Of a DNA stretch of 64,000 nt, positions 23,035-35,050 are shown piece after piece. Within the stretch, counting starts at the first letter, position 1. Every line of letters starts with the position of its first letter. Below the pieces are notes generated by a model that saw only the letters and a list, made by a program, of their open reading frames with translations, was not told where the DNA came from and searched no databases. Source of the stretch: Polytrichum commune (lineage: Eukaryota > Streptophyta > Polytrichopsida > Polytrichales > Polytrichaceae); contig OX485804.1 in NCBI GenBank assembly GCA_950295325.1, positions 69,666,033 to 69,730,032 on the forward strand, written 5' to 3'. A program made the position numbers and the translations under genes.

Positions 23035-23880
23035 CCGCAACTCCACAATTTCTTCAAGACTTGGAGTAATCAATTGATTGCAAGACGAGCGAGCAGCCAG
23101 TAGATTGCGTCTGATCGCATTGTCAAACCCTGCCGATCTCCAAGTGCACCGTGAAGAAATCCCCGAGAATTCCTGGACGTATCATGTCGAGAAATCCAGT
23201 CTGAAACTTCTTTGGTGAGGTGCTGCTGTGTGGATCAGAGGGAGGCAGCAGGCGACCTCTTGCTTAAAATACACGTTTGGTAAGACTCATCACAAGGGCC
23301 CTCAAGTTCACCATCTCTCTCGAGTATCTACGATTTTGGTAGATGTGAAAGCTGTACATCTACTTGATGCATAGATATTGGGACACAGGTGATCATCTTC
23401 GGGATCCCCGTGATTGCGGAAGCACATTCTTGATCTGCACTTCTAGAGATTTCATCACATTTTTCCGATACTCCGGAAGTTCTTGAGGACTTGGATTAAG
23501 TAATTGATTGCAAGACGAGCGAGCAGTCAGTAATTCTGCGTCTGATCACATTGTCGAGATCTGCTTATCTGCACGTGCATCTTGAACAATTCCTGGATGA
23601 TCATATCGATTAATTTAGATACTTCTTAGTTGAGCTGCGGTGTGAATCGGAGGAAAGCAGGAGGCGATGTCTTCCTTCAGAACAAAAAATTGGTAAGACC
23701 CGTCCCAAGGGCCTTCAAGTTCACCATCACCTATGGTCTTGGTAGATGTGAAAGTATCTTGGTAGATGTGAAAGTATCACATCTACTCAAATGAAAGATA
23801 ATTGGGACATAGGTTATCAATTTCGGGGGTCCCTGTGACTTGTGGAGGTAAATGCAGTGTGGTTCGAAGTCACGTGATTT
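23035..23880 (+). repeat. Direct duplication of about 420 bp in the leader of the predicted gene
   Basis: The segment from about 23040 to 23440 is repeated from about 23470 to 23880. Shared phrases include TTGATTGCAAGACGAGCGAG, GCGTCTGATC, AATTCCTGGA, TTGGTAAGAC and GTAGATGTGAAAG. The composition is less AT-rich than the surroundings, and each copy has a TTG|GTAAGA splice-donor-like site. This suggests a duplicated first non-coding exon and flanking intron. The second copy contains a further small TTGGTAGATGTGAAAGTATC duplication. Confidence 0.65.
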
Positions 23881-24654
23881 GCACTCATAGTGGTTTCATC
23901 AGCAGTTTGGGGTGTAAGTAACTTACTTTTGGAATGGAGAGGATGGAAAGCAAGGGGTGGAGTGGCCTCCACTCACCCGGTCGCCGTTCATTTCTTCTAT
24001 CTCCTCCTTCTTGCTCAGACTGCATTCTCCTCATTTTCTTCTGGTTGATTTCGTGGCTGCTCAGACTTGGAAGGTGAGGGACAGGTGCCAACTTTTTATG
24101 CTCTGGAATCTGCACGGAGAACAACCTATGCTTTGATTTGTGTCGGCCGAATTCGTTTGGTAACATAGGTTCAGCTTCCTCTGTGAAATGTTCCTCTGAA
24201 GCGTATTCATGTTGTACACCTTAGTTTCTTGACACATAAACCTCGTATCATTGTTTACATCCTACCACATGGAGGTTATGTCAAATTATTAGTGAGGAGT
24301 GGAGGAAAATTGCACAATTCTCCTCTGAGTATAAATGACTAGGCAGAATCGCCTTTTGTAATTAAATGTCCTCTCACTTGCTATATTGAATTCTAGAGGA
24401 AATCTCACACTTTGAAGGTGGATACCAGGTTCTTATTGACAGTTGCCAAAGATAAAGACATCCTGTGATTATACTCGGCAGACAAGGTCTTGGTGGCTTT
24501 GCTAACATAGCTTCTTCCTCCGTGAAATGTTCATCTGAAGCTTATAAATGTTGATCACTGAAGAGGTCTTCGTAACATAGCTCCATCTCCTTCATGAATC
24601 GTTCATCTAAAAGTTTGATTCCTCATTGTTTACATCCTATAATTGTCTTTCCAG
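23881..24654 (+). other. Probable leader/intron region of the predicted gene
   Basis: A motif built on CGTAACATAGCTYC, TTCATCTGAAGC and TTGATC/TTGATT recurs three times (about 24155, 24505 and 24570). I see no coding exon here. It ends at a good acceptor (TTGTCTTTCCAG, 24643-24654). Confidence 0.4.
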
Positions 24655-24782
24655 GTGATCGTTTCAAGGCGGTGTCGAATTATTCTTGCATTAGGAGAAG
24701 GTTTTATCATAGTAGTGAAATTAATTCTCAGCGGTTTCGTAGAGGAATTGAATTGTGTGAGTGCACAAAACTTCGGTACGAT

Positions 24783-27700
24783 ATGATTACTGCAACTCTG
24801 GCTCGCTTGATGAGGCATCCGCCTGGACCTCCTCTTTTGGAAGCAGCACCGCCAACTCAAGCAGATCAAAGAATGACATGCAACACTTGTAGCAGCACCT
24901 CATTCAGACCATTGTCGGCCTCTATAGAGTCTTGTAGCTGCAGCCAGGCTTTGGAGGTCTCTAACAACTCGCCTGCGACTCAGTCTGTGGTAAGGTCTTG
25001 TGATCATGTCATGGACCAGCTTCAAGATTGGGAGTTTGCTGGAGATGAGGAGATCAGAGACATTAACCATGAAGACGGTCATATGCAGGATTCCACTCTC
25101 CTTCGCCTGTAAGTTATGAACATCATCATTATTAATGCTTAACTCTTGAATAACTTTTAGCAAATCCTGAATATGATATTCTGGATGGACGTATAATACT
25201 GTCGATCCTTGGTTCAGTACTGTTCCAATCGTTGTTTGAGAGGGAGCTTTCTTTTTATAATTGAAGAAAATTGGATACAGACAAAAATTGTTACAGAACA
25301 AATAGACTTTGTATTTTTCCCAACGAGATGAAGAGGCAAAACCAACGACTCTAAGAAATCTTCAGATATATATCAACCAGGAAGGAGACGGGTCTATGTG
25401 TGCATCTCAGCATGTAATTGGAGATCAAAGATTTCCAAATGAAAGCCGAAGTGAGGTTACGAATTCAATGCTAAGCAGATCGTTGGGCAAGGATATCATC
25501 GTCGAGTAACATGGAAGTAACTTAAGCACCTCCGTCACCCGAACCTGTGAAAATAGCAACCTAACAAGAACAGACTAGGCCTTAAATGTATGGTGAAAGT
25601 TGGATCGACCTAAAATTCGATGATAATAAGCTGGCTCCTGGAGCGAAGGTGCTCGGAGAGGTGAGAGAAAGAGAGAAAACAGATGAGAGGCAGTTAATTT
25701 TGTGCACTATAAAACCAGAAATGATGATTTATGTACGAGACATCCCATGCCCTTTTGGCCATAGCCGTCGATCATCCCCAAGTAGTTTTGTCTAAGTAAA
25801 GGTTGATTTGCAACACTTCAGAAATAGATCATTCAAGAGATTCCTTCTGAAGTGAAAAGGTTATCAGGAGGATTTGGCGCCCTGGGAGTTTAGAAACTGA
25901 ATGCAGAGAAACTTACCCGGACTTGATTTGAGAGGGGAGGTTTGTTATGGACTATTTGGGAGAGTAAGGGTGATGGAAAATGCATTGGGACATCAAGTTT
26001 AGGGATACCGTGATTTGCATTGGTCTATCCTTAGACTCGATTGTTTAAAAAAAAGGTTGCACGCTTCAAAAATGTTTACTTTGAGGGATCTGATTACCTT
26101 CGTAAGATTTTCAACAACTTCCTAGCTGCATGTGACATGTAGTAAATCCTCACGAACTTCTGAATGACCAGGACTTCCTGGTGGGTCTGTACAGCCTAGG
26201 CACAAATTACACAGCTCCCAATCCTTCGCTGCATCTTTCTGAGCCCTCTTCATTAACCAGTCTACATCAAGATGGTGAACCCAATGCTTATTTCGGAATG
26301 GCAAATTCAGAGGTCGGTGCGTCACATTCTCAAAGAATGATGGTGTCGGCAACAGAGTTCGATTGGATGGAGCCACCACCGCCTCCGGAAACAACAGCAG
26401 AGTCAATATCGGGTGAAGGGGGTGACAGTATCATGCTGGAGGCTTTTCATCAATTTCAACACAATCCTCAAGTTCAAGTAAGTATGGCTATCTAGTTACC
26501 TCTTTTATACCCTACGTCCAGATCAGTTTGGAAATAACTGAGCACAAGTTTCGAAAGCATGTCAAAATTTTGATCAATATGGAGACCCACGTCCAAGAGG
26601 ATTTTTTTTTTTTTTTTTCCACCGTCTATTTAGCACTTTGTCAACTTTGGAGCTCAAAAATGACATTTCGTACTGTCTAAATTCCAACATTAAAGTATTT
26701 CGACATAGAAGTGTTGAAAGTGACCTAGGGTACGGTGTTGTCCAGATAGGTTCAGTGCGAAGGAAGGCTCAAAATTGTCTTTTACAAATGCAATCTTTTC
26801 TATTCTACAAAATCTCAAATCCTTAGCATTTTCTCACGGTTGAGTGGTCAACCTATCATCTGTACTCCCAAAACGGTAATTGAAGGCACCAGTTTTTTTG
26901 GTTTGTGTGGCAATTCCGAAGATAGAAGTGTAAGTTGTGGATTGGGGACCAATGTACTTAGAAATTTGGAAGAGTGGAAGATGTGTATGGCCGGGTGTGC
27001 ATTCACTCTGGATTTATTTTTATGACGGGAAATAGTTGATCATCGTATTAAAGTGAGAAAAAATCATTGGTTCATTTTATTGACAGAAAATGGTAGTTGC
27101 TCTGGCAACGGATGAGGAAGTATGGCGTGCACTCCTTGCGAACGAGAAGCTTCAAGAGTACAGCAGGCGCACTGCTTTCGATGGTAAGTTGAGTAATGTT
27201 TTCCACTTGCTCAACTGCAGCACGTGCACAGGATCAGAAATCGTTATAATTATGGATATCTGTCATTTTGGTTCCGTTTATGGAGTGGCAACTATCTGTA
27301 GCATCTGCAACGTCAATGTCCTTAAAACCTCGTTTGGAGCTGCTAAAACATTTTACGAATCAGTAATTTGCAGCTCCTTTTGTATTATAAGCTATTTTAA
27401 GATCATGAATTCTAAGAAATGGGGAGGGAAAAAAAAAAAAAAAAAAAAAAACACCACCTAGTTGTATGGATGATGACCACTGCTTTAGGAACATCACTTC
27501 TAATTAGGTCTAGGAACAACATTTGAAATGGCTAATCTTATAGTCACACACAAATGGAATTAGCAGGGCTGACCTCTCAATGCCCTCTTTCCAAGGTGCA
27601 TGTTGCTCTTCTTTTTGAAATAACCAATCATCAATCAACTAGAAGCAGCAGAAGTGATTTAGGAACATCACCTGTTCTAAAGAGGAGGATTGCCACCCCA

Positions 27701-28046
27701 GGCACACAATAATTCATTGACCTCCATGTTACCAACTGTAGGTGATTACGAGGCGGGTGTGGTTGTCAGTGATCACATGGACTGCGACAAATCTCATGCG
27801 CTTCACAAAAAGGACATAACTCAATTCATTCTTAACTCGCACAAGGCATTCCGGGAGCTGCGTGACAGAGTGCGAGAATGTGTACATCGAATGTTCGAGA
27901 TTACTGACAAGACAATAATTCCTGTGGAAGCTCGCCATACCTTGTTCAACCTGATGCTCAAGAGCTGTGTGATGCTCACTGTCATGACCTTCACCCTGGT
28001 CATATTTCTCTGCCTCCTTCCACTCCAAGCCTCTCAAGGGAGGTAA
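24783..28046 (+). CDS. Predicted plant protein with C-terminal membrane anchor, function unknown
   Basis: I infer four exons with GT-AG borders and matching phases: 24655-25108 (ATG at 24783), 26195-26477, 27087-27183 and 27742-28046. The product is about 336 aa. Exon 1 has the acidic stretch QDWEFAGDEE, and exon 2 has FDWMEPPPPPE. Exon 3 encodes DEEVWRALLANEKLQEY. Exon 4 holds an amphipathic segment (FRELRDRVRECVHRMFEI), then one hydrophobic helix of about 20 residues (VMLTVMTFTLVIFLCLL) nine residues before the stop. That architecture fits a tail-anchored or C-terminally anchored membrane protein. I recall small uncharacterised plant proteins with an EVW-type block and a terminal helix but cannot name the family. 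The frame is open upstream of the ATG to the acceptor at 24654, so the true start may lie in an earlier exon. Confidence 0.55.
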
Positions 28047-29610
28047 TGGCAATGCAATTACTCAGCAGCAAAGGCATGGTCTAAATTCATCTGAGCTATC
28101 CCTGTTGAGCAAAGTGTTTCAGAGGGGCCCAGTATCTCCTTGCCCTTAGTTTCTTGGAATGGATCGCTTGCATGCGACCAACCATAAGTTGTCCTTCAAG
28201 CAAGGGAAGTCAGGTTGGACTTGATCACATTGCCGTCACGCACTTCACATGCTCTACAACCTTTGGATGTTGCGTGCTTTAAGCCTATCAAATCAACTTT
28301 TAGAGCATGCAAACAAGCGCAACGGAACAAGTGAGTAAGGAAACAGAGCGAAGCGAGGAGGGTTCCAAAAGGTGAAGTGGCCACCGTGTTGTGCGGGCCG
28401 TCATGTTCTAATTTTTTTTGCGTGGAACTGCAAGGATTGTCCTCAAATGTTTGGGTTCTCCATCATAAACAATGGACAGGTTGAAGGTGAGCGGTAGGGA
28501 GGAAGTAAGATTGGAAGGTTGCATGAGGCGGGATACCCAAGGAAATGATGGGCAGAGAGGGATGGGGTCGCAATGTTAACCATCCCTACATGGAAGCGGG
28601 TCCATCTAATCGGTTCAGTTCAGTCCAAAGACATGAACTGCAGACAAAGGGCGTCTTCGAATTCAGGAACAGCAGAAAAAACGTTACTTAGATCATTTCA
28701 AGTGGAAGCTGAGACTTGCATTCTCTGACTTTCACAACCTATCCTCAAAGTGCACAGGATGACACAATTTGCATTCTCCTTGCTTTGGATTGTGGGTGCC
28801 AGAAAATGCATGGACGAACCCTGATTCTGGTATCCAACATCAGTGGAAACATCTCAGCAGCAGCTGGTGGAGCTTGGAACATTTGAAACGTCACGATTTA
28901 CAAGACAAACTGAATCTTACTTGGTGATCCAGAGGCATTAATTAATCCTGGCACAAATTTCATGACGACATCCATCCAAAGTCCAGTCAATTCAAACTGC
29001 CACAAGCTCCCCAACCCGATTCCTGAGGCCAGCCACTTCGCCACAATCTAGCACCTAAGTTGAGCGTCGTCACGGCGTCCAGCTGTAAGTTAATTTACTT
29101 ACTTAGTTGCATAAACTTAAACTTGGTCGAAAATTCATCACTCAGACGTAACTTAGAATTGTCGAGGTTGAGGTTAATGTCATGGCCCACCTGCACAAAT
29201 GTCAGACAGATTGCATCGTAAGTTACCGTGCATTTAAGGTAGAGTGTAAGTAACCAAACGGGAACCAAATGGGCATGAACACCTCACGTTATAGTGAACT
29301 CGTGTCAGTGCTTTTCTTCCTCAGTTCCCGACTTTCTATTGGCAAGCTTTCAGTAAATAGTGGAAATTTTTGCATTATGACTTTACATTCATCCCATGTT
29401 GAAATCGCAACCGAGGAGTAATTCGTTGTGTACATATGCATCATCATTGGTTTCAGAATCACCTGTGCCTCATGGTCGCCAGCTTGGCCGTTGACACCCA
29501 TAATACACCAACACTGACTCCTCACCAGCTTGCAATTTTCTGGGAGTGAGCAGTGGGTGTGAGAAGATGTCTTCAAAGTACCAAACTCAAAGTAAAACCC
29601 ATGGTGATAA
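28047..29610. other. Downstream/intergenic DNA, no gene seen
   Basis: Probably includes the 3' untranslated region of the preceding gene. Frames of 62 and 95 aa on the minus strand carry no recognisable motif. Confidence 0.5.
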
Positions 29611-29628
29611 TAAGGGCCGGTTCACACA

Positions 29629-30570
29629 GGATCCCAAGTCCTAAGCCCCAAATCACTTGAGGTCGATCTGTGCAATCTCAGCCGTTGAGAGCATGGAAGT
29701 TGGGACTTACCACTTCACACGGGTCCCAAGTCCTAAGCCCCAAGTCACTTGAGGTCGATATGTGCAATCTCAACTGTTGAGAGCATGGAAGTTGGGACTT
29801 ACCACTTCACACGGGTCCCAAGTCCTGAGCCCCAAGTCACTTGAGGTCGATCTGTGCAATCTCAGCCGTTGAGAGCATGGAAGTTGGGACTTACCACTTC
29901 ACACGGGTCCCAAGTCCTAAGCCCCAAGTCACTTGAGGTCGATATGTGCAATCTCAACTGTTGAGAGCATGGAAGTTGGGACTTACCACTTCACACGGGT
30001 CCCAAGTCCTAAGCCCCTAGTCACTTGAGGTCGATCTGTGCAATCTTAGCTGTTGAGAGCATGGAAGTTGGGACTTACCGCTTCACACGGGTCCCAAGTC
30101 CTAAGCCCCAAGTCACTTGAGGTCGATCTATGTAATCTCAGCCGTTGAGAGCATGGAAGTTGGGACTTACCGCTTCACACGGGTCCCAAGTCCTCAGCCC
30201 CAAGTCATTTGAGGTCGATTTGTGCAATCTCAGCCGTTGAGAGCATGGAAGTTGGGACTTACCACTTCACACGGGTCCCAAATCCTGAGCCCCAAGTCAT
30301 TTGAGGTCGATTTGTGCAATCTCAGCCGTTGAGAGCATGGAAGTTGGGACTTACCGCTTCACACGGGTCCCAAGTCCTGAGCCCCAAGTCACTTGATGTC
30401 GATATGTGCAATCTCAACCGTTGAGAGCATGGAAGTTGGGACTTACCACTTCACTCAGGTCCCAAGTCCTGAGTCCCAAGTCACTTGAGGTCGATCTGTG
30501 CAATCTCAGCCATTGAGAGCATGGAAGCTGGGACTTACCACTTCACTCGAGTCCCAAGTCTTAAGTCCCA
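29629..30570. repeat. 92-bp tandem array, ten full units plus a partial one
   Basis: Units begin at 29629, 29721, 29813, 29905, 29997, 30089, 30181, 30273, 30365, 30457 and 30549, exactly 92 bp apart with no indels. Each reads GGGTCCCAAGTCCTRAGCCC, then CACTTGAGGTCGAT, GTGCAATCTCARC, GAGAGCATGGAAGTTGGGAC and TTACCRCTTCACAC. Units 1-2 and 3-4 alternate the variants GATCTG/CAGCCG and GATATG/CAACTG, indicating duplication of a 184-bp dimer. Confidence 0.95.
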
Positions 30571-30814
30571 AGTATGACATGGATGCCTACATGGTGACAC
30601 TTTTTGGAGGTGAGATTTCGGACCGGTGTTGAGAGTTGGGTCGAGCAAAAAGTAGGACCCAACTCGCAACACAAGTCCCGTGTATCTTTTTGTCAAGATT
30701 TGCGTTTAATAAATAAAAACCCATATTTGAATGGTTTCTTGAGGTTTGAAAGTTGGGACTTTGTCTTCATGTTCGGACTTGCTAAAGTAGACGAGCCTAT
30801 AGTTGTTACTTCCA

Positions 30815-30996
30815 AACCTGAGGGGTGGACTCTTCATACCACATACAACCTAACATAAGTGGTAGAAGGGATACTATTTGAGGCAATAGTGTACATGGTA
30901 TACATGAGAGAGAGAGGTATTATTTTTCTATGTTGTGTACATTTAAAAAGTTCATTGATTTCTTTCAAGTAAAGGTAGATGTACAAAAGAAGGCCC
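30815..30996. repeat. Dispersed repeat shared with 44450-44650 (inverted)
   Basis: GGGTGGACTCTTCATACCAC, GTGTACATGGTATACA, AAAGTAAAGGTAGAT and a final GGGCC-type end are shared with the reverse complement of 44450-44650. Identity is roughly 75-80% by eye. Confidence 0.6.
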
Positions 30997-30999
30997 TAA

Positions 31000-33294
31000 G
31001 GTTTATCAACAAAAAAAAGTTGACACTATATGTGTGTAGGTCTCATTCAATTCGCATTTCTCATCCATCGTTGTCATATGGTGAAAGTCCTCAATGACTA
31101 CCTTGTTCATTCTTGTCAGGAATCATGGGCTCCGATGAGTTTTATTCTCCAAACCGTGGATAAGTTATTGGGCTTTTGTCTTCGTTTGTTTGATGCAATC
31201 CTTGAGCTACATGCTATGGATGAGAAAATATTCACTGACTTTCTCATCGGAAGTGAGTGAAATTTATATGCAAAAGGCCTATATAAATCATGATTTATAT
31301 TTTGTACATTCAACCACGTAGTTTGTTAAATGACCACAAAGATGTGTCACACGGTCACATGGCCTATTCAATTTCGACTTTTCACTGCGCACATGAAGAG
31401 GACAAGGTAACAACCAAGGTTAGAGTTGATAAACTTGGCAAACTAAATAGATTAACAACCTAGCCAACGCTTTTGCATGTATCCTTGTGGTCATTTTTAC
31501 TTGTGTGTGGTCAATTGAACAATCCCTTAACGTAAAAACTTTGTATAATTACATGAGTCCATTTTCTAGCATGCCAATAGTTTGTGTACAATTTTTCTCT
31601 ATATAAATTGCTCGTATACAGAAGTCTAACTTCATAGTGACCCATGCACATCATTGAAGTCCCTAACGAAGAGCCTACCTTCCAACTTCCAAATGGTTGC
31701 TTTCTAACCTTCAATGATCTATCTATCTATCTTAAAATGATAAAAGTAAAATCGACTAAATTACCCATTACTTTGATTGCACATCCTTCACATGATTTTG
31801 GAAGCTCAAACCCCAAGCATAGAACACCACGAATCCACCATGTATGTAGTCTCCACAATCAAAGAGTTTCAAATACGTCATAACTTTGAAAACGTTCATA
31901 TCGGAAGTGGCCCCTTCAGTCCCATAATGCAAACGCCGATTTTATAAATGCCAATTCACTACAATTATTTCCATCCTCCACGTTTCTTTACATACACTGC
32001 TTTGCAGTGCACCTTTGAAGCATTCAAGAACCCCCTCCCTGAAGCGGAGGATAACGTCTATGGCTTCCAACATCCATGTGGTCATTAAGTTTCTTTTTTC
32101 TTTCTCCCCCCAAGAGCTTCTCATTAGTTCGAATGCATCATAGTAAAGTGGATCAAAAAAGTGCTCCAGTATTCTATATTCATAGTTCTTCTGGTCAAAC
32201 ATCTGAAAGTAGTAGTCAAATGTTATTTAATTTAAGTATTTACTCATGGTATTCAAATGTAGATTATGAAAATAAGATCTTCAAAAACTATGAACAGGGA
32301 GAACTGATTGTTAGTTACAGATGCATCGGTTTAATTTGAGAATCAACCAGTTGAAGTTCAAGACTTGAAGGAAAATTACCAATTATTTCAAAGGAGTTTA
32401 TTGAATATACCTCAAACTAATAAAGAAAAACCAAAAGATTGTACCATGTGACTGGTTGGCCTTGAAAAGACTAGGATCTCAATTGATTATGCTAAAACAA
32501 TTCTCCAGACATTGTTGAATACGTATCATTAAAAGTAATGCTCAAAGCAAATGGCTAGATTTGGTTTTGGACATAAAGTTCATGGCCTTAACTTTAAAAA
32601 AATATCCATATCTCTCGAATTAAATATAGTCTTAAGGTCATCATCAATAATTTTGGCAGAAAAGCATCACTTCAATGTTATTTTATACTATTTTGAACAA
32701 AAATTTGAGAATTACTTGTTCAACATCAACACTTGCACACCACTTGCACCATCCTTTGGAATATGTAGACTTCTTGGACATTGTTTTTGTCAACACAAAT
32801 TACTTGACTTTGTAGATCAATATGTTTATAGAATGTTCATGATCATTGTTTTTAATAAAACTCAAAGTTCGCATATAGTTTTGAATCACTTTCACTTAAA
32901 CTTGTGCAAGGATCAAGAGTTGTCACTTTACCGTGCTTGCACCCATTCAAATGTGGATTTTTGCAACGATTGGACAAGAAAGTTACTAGCCAACCCAAAT
33001 TGCCCTTGGAGGATGTGGGTTGCAACATTAAAAAGTAAGAATATAAACGCCATGATACAACTTTTGTGGTAAAAGCATCTAATTTTTAACGCAACAAAAA
33101 AGAAATGCTATGCGTTTATTGTGTTGAGGTGAATGAAAGTTATGTTATTTATTGTGTTTTGCAGCCTACGTGGTAGTTTGCCTTGGCTAGAGCATGGATT
33201 TAGATGCACATTTTCGCCACCCAATTGGTTGCTTAGCCTCCCAAGTTGTTGTCTACAATTGAAGCTACCCAATTTTGCGTCACATGCCCAATCC
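31000..33294. other. Intergenic DNA, no gene called
   Basis: 32310-32530 is the second copy of the dispersed repeat also seen at 19040-19275. An uninterrupted plus-strand frame of 173 aa (32551-33072) follows it directly. It is Cys-, His- and Phe-rich, matches nothing I know and has no visible exon partners, so I treat it as an unassigned frame. Confidence 0.45.
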
Positions 33295-33298
33295 TTCA

Positions 33299-33687
33299 CG
33301 GTTGGTTCACACGGGGTCCCAAGTCCTAAGTCCCAATTCACTTGAGGTCAATCCTTGCAATCTTAGCCGTTGAGAGCATGGAAGTTGGGACTTCCCACTT
33401 CACACGTGGTCCTAAGTCAAAAGTCCCAAATATGACATAGGTGCCTACAGGGCAACATTTTTTGGAGGTGAGGCTTGGGACTTGTGTTGAGAGTTGGGTT
33501 GAGCGAAAAACTAGACTCAATTCTTAATACAAGTTCGACGAATTCTTTTGCACAAACTAATCAAGATTTGGTTTTAATAGACATAAATTATATTTATTGG
33601 TTTCTTGAGGTTCAAAAGTTGGGACCTTGCCTCCATGTTGGGACTTGTTGACATGAATAGCACTTGGAACCATATGTGAACCAACCT
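33299..33687. mobile_element. Harbinger-type MITE, single-unit relative of the 92-bp array
   Basis: The inverted ends GGTTGGTTCACA (33300-33311 and 33675-33686) are flanked by TCA/TTCAC direct repeats (33295-33299 and 33687-33691). The interior has one copy of the 92-bp unit (GGGTCCCAAGTCCTAAGTCC through GAAGTTGGGACTT) and the start of a second. It then has the same ATGACATAGGTGCCTACA, TTTTTTGGAGGTGAGG and GAGAGTTGGGT sequence seen at 30560-30785. It is therefore the unexpanded form of the 29.6 kb element. Confidence 0.72.
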
Positions 33688-33741
33688 TCACTTGCATTGT
33701 CTGCTTGGGTTCGTTTCTTATTTTAGTCACCAAAGTCCAAG

Positions 33742-34086
33742 CTCGGGGGGGGGGGGGGAAGTGTGTTAAAAAGTTAAGGATATAGGTGTGAACAACCACT
33801 ATTTAAAGGGGGGTATTACTTTCAATTCTCTTTATTTTTTTCACATGCTATCATTATGTAAATTTCTACTTTGGGTTAATAGAAAAATGGCTTGCATTAC
33901 TTATAATTCCAAATTACCTATTATTCCATACCCTATAGTACTTTAAAGATGTCCAGTGCCATTTTTGATACCCTATATTACTCTTAAGTCCATTTATAAT
34001 TTTTAGCCCTCATGTTTTTAAAATACCCTATCATTTGTTCGCACGTATATTGCTACTCCAACCAATGACTACCCCCCCCCCCCGAG
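33742..34086. mobile_element. hAT-like MITE with homopolymer G/C ends, copy 2
   Basis: It starts CTCG plus a G run and ends with a C run plus CGAG. It is flanked by the 8-bp duplication AGTCCAAG (33734-33741 and 34087-34094). The interior aligns with 11357-11704 throughout, for example AGTTAAGGATATAGGTG, TGGCTTGCATTACTTATAAT and ACTCCAACCAATGACTA. Confidence 0.85.
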
Positions 34087-34094
34087 AGTCCAAG

Positions 34095-35050
34095 GTTTGG
34101 GGTTCAAGGTCCTCTACCAAATGCGGCAAACCACACAAATGATGGAATATAGATAGAGAGAGAGAGACTCTAAAATACCAACTTCAATTATCCCATCGTG
34201 TTTGGAATTAGTCTAGTCAAATCAAAAAAATCCCAATTATCATTTTGTTTTATTGAAATTTCAAAATAAAACACCACTAGATCGCCCAATTGAATGGTAA
34301 ATCTACGTATTAATCATTACCTATATGTTTGTCTAGCCAAAATATAAAATGGCTCTCGTTTGGGCTTTCTCAAATGCCAACTAAGCATGCAAGGTGATGG
34401 GGTAGGTCCACACCTTGTGACAATACCAACAACACCAAGTTTCCCAACCTAGACCACACTTGCCTAAGTCCATGTTCCATGCACATCTTCAAATCTCCAT
34501 CATCCTCATCATCCTCCGCTTACAATGTTTGCCACGTGACATCACGACACTTAGTGCCACTTCTCGAAGACACACATTTGGCATTTTTGGCTTTCAAAGG
34601 TTGAAATTGGCCACAACTTTGTTACCGGAGCATATTTCATATGTCACATACATTTACTTGATCCTAGTATAGGTGTATTTGAGCCCTCCTCGTGAATCAA
34701 TTCCACCTCTTTGTGAAACAAAGCATGTCCATAAATCAAATTTTCAATAAAAATATTATTGAAAACATACGAATCAAAAAGAAACCAAATTGTATCAAAA
34801 CCTTGAACAATGAGAAAAAGAAACAAGGGTGGAGTTTTTCTTGCACATGTTCATGTGGGGGCTAGGTGTGGAGACCTTAGTAAAAACAAGTTCACAAACA
34901 CATACAAACTTCCTTGCATGGTTCACAAACCCAATTCGTCTGAGTCTGGCAATGCGCTCACTTATGTCTCAAGACCATTTGTGATGGTGCATGTAGAGTG
35001 GACCTGGTACTTGGTTTGAAAATGGACTACGAGGTCCGGACATGTGCTTG
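34095..35050. other. Intergenic DNA, no gene seen
   Basis: A short GA microsatellite lies near 34155. No supported frame. The left end of the piggyBac relic should lie in or near this interval, but I could not recognise its terminal repeat. Confidence 0.45.

Larger units (their letters stand above)
29614..30996. mobile_element. Harbinger-type element containing an expanded 92-bp tandem array
   Basis: The left end TAA|GGGCCGGTTCACACAGG begins at 29614 and resembles the 4699 element. The sequence from 30560 to 30785 (ATGACATGGATGCCTACATG, TTTTTGGAGGTGAG, GAGAGTTGGGT) matches the 33.3 kb element. A candidate right end, AAGGCCC|TAA, lies at 30990-30999, giving matching TAA flanks. However, the two ends share only GGGCC. 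The right 180 bp also occur at 44450-44650, so the right boundary could belong to a second inserted element. Confidence 0.55.

Noticed and set aside
29629-30570. Evenly spaced repeats as a CRISPR array
   Set aside because: The whole 92-bp unit is repeated with no unique spacers, and the context is a plant transposon.
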